DNA from: an uncultured Bacillota bacterium | Lineage (GTDB): Bacteria > Bacillota_I > Bacilli_A > Izemoplasmatales > UBA1188 | Length of the DNA stretch: 13,744 bases | NCBI GenBank assembly: GCA_937907585.1 | Contig: CALCVH010000002.1 | Span: 1 to 13,744, forward strand | Reading direction: 5' to 3' | Shown: one piece after another, positions 13,282 through 13,744 of the stretch | How positions within the stretch are numbered: the stretch's first letter is position 1 | How the letters are laid out: every line of letters starts with the position of its first letter | Notes under the pieces: generated by a model | Seen by the model: only the letters and a program-made list of their open reading frames with translations | Database searches by the model: none | What the model was told of the DNA's origin: nothing | Made by a program: the position numbers and the translations under genes

Positions 13282-13744
13282 TTATGGTTTAACTACAGTT
13301 CCTGTAAATCCTTCAAAGAATGATTCGCTAAAATCATTTGAAGTCACAGTTACAGTTAGATTAGATGAAACTTCACTATTCAAACTGAAACCATTGAATA
13401 ATCTTGCGAGATTTGAAGCTTTATTAGTAGTATTAAATGTTAGATTTAATAAAGATGTAATACCACTAGAAATAGAATTTATCTGCATTTCAGATGATGG
13501 CGCATATATTTCAGCTAGTAGAGGACAATTCGCAAATGATAATGAATGGAATACACATTTATTATCTAGCCCTGTTTCAACTCTAGTTAGATTAGGACAA
13601 TTATTAAACGCGCCACCTTCAACGCTCAAATTAGCGTTAATAGTAACTGTTACTACATTTGTTTTTGCGAATGCATTCGCAGCGATTGATGTAACTTTTA
13701 AGCCGTTTACTTCATCCGCTATTATAGCGGTTGTGTCTCCTTCA
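13282..13744 (-). CDS. BspA-like leucine-rich repeat protein, C-terminal part (partial)
   Basis: The reading frame is open from the stop at 13282 to the window edge, so only the last 153 residues are seen and the true start lies outside. The visible protein holds LRR_5 (BspA/Treponema pallidum type) units: NGLKVTSIAANAFAKTNVVTVTI, then GGAFNNCPNLTRVE and SLSFANCPLLAEIYAP, each with the AF.NC..L..V pattern. It ends in a Ser/Thr/Asn-rich tail (SNLTVTVTSNDFSESFFEG) with no sorting signal or membrane anchor. Such proteins are normally secreted or surface-exposed adhesion or matrix proteins. It lies directly upstream of the giant membrane protein in the same direction, with a 40-base gap, so the two may be co-transcribed. 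Confidence 0.8.
   Translation of the reverse strand, partial: EGDTTAIIADEVNGLKVTSIAANAFAKTNVVTVTINANLSVEGGAFNNCPNLTRVETGLDNKCVFHSLSFANCPLLAEIYAPSSEMQINSISSGITSLLNLTFNTTNKASNLARLFNGFSLNSEVSSNLTVTVTSNDFSESFFEGFTGTVVKP

Noticed and set aside
1..13744. UGA-Trp (mycoplasma) code, CRISPR array, insertion sequence or tRNA gene
   Set aside because: Tryptophan uses TGG and TGA serves as a stop; no regularly spaced repeats, transposase or cloverleaf-like stretch was found by eye.

Overview
The window comes from an AT-rich bacterium of the Firmicutes/Tenericutes side (a Bacilli-like or uncultured RF39-type lineage is my guess, not proven). Reasons are the low GC, strong AGGAGG ribosome binding sites, TTGACA/TAAAAT promoters, a short Cys4 L33, a BspA-like leucine-rich repeat surface protein, and a giant membrane-anchored protein. 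Tryptophan is coded by TGG (for example in nusG), and TGA ends the gene at 6069, so the standard bacterial code applies and a UGA-Trp mycoplasma is unlikely. Every gene I can support lies on the minus strand, so transcription runs from high to low coordinates.

From right to left: (1) 13744-8220 is a surface region, with the C-terminal end of a BspA-like LRR protein that runs off the window, then a 1673-residue protein with four N-terminal membrane segments (CvpA-like) and a very large, probably extracellular part built of about ten degenerate repeats of roughly 97 residues. (2) 8161-6888 is the rpmG-secE-nusG unit, with its own promoter and a Rho-independent terminator. (3) 6875-4236 holds two HAD phosphatases and a STAS-domain/APH-like kinase fusion, tightly packed and co-oriented. 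(4) 4090-2482 is a complete hipBST-type tripartite toxin-antitoxin operon (HipB repressor, HipS small N-terminal-domain antitoxin, HipT kinase) behind a promoter with three evenly spaced operators, one lying inside the promoter spacer. (5) 2393-59 is the rplK-rplA-rplJ-rplL ribosomal stalk operon, with two hairpins resembling the 23S rRNA L1-binding site (before rplK and before rplA) and an L10 leader with an attenuator before rplJ.

The usual bacterial cluster secE-nusG-rplK-rplA-rplJ-rplL is therefore interrupted between nusG and rplK by about 4.5 kb of accessory genes. The core halves keep separate near-identical promoters (TTGACA, 17 bp, TAAAAT). The most interesting items are the split HipA kinase system with its operator array, the STAS-kinase/HAD trio placed behind the nusG terminator, the uncharacterised repeat protein, and the doubled L1 autoregulatory mimic.
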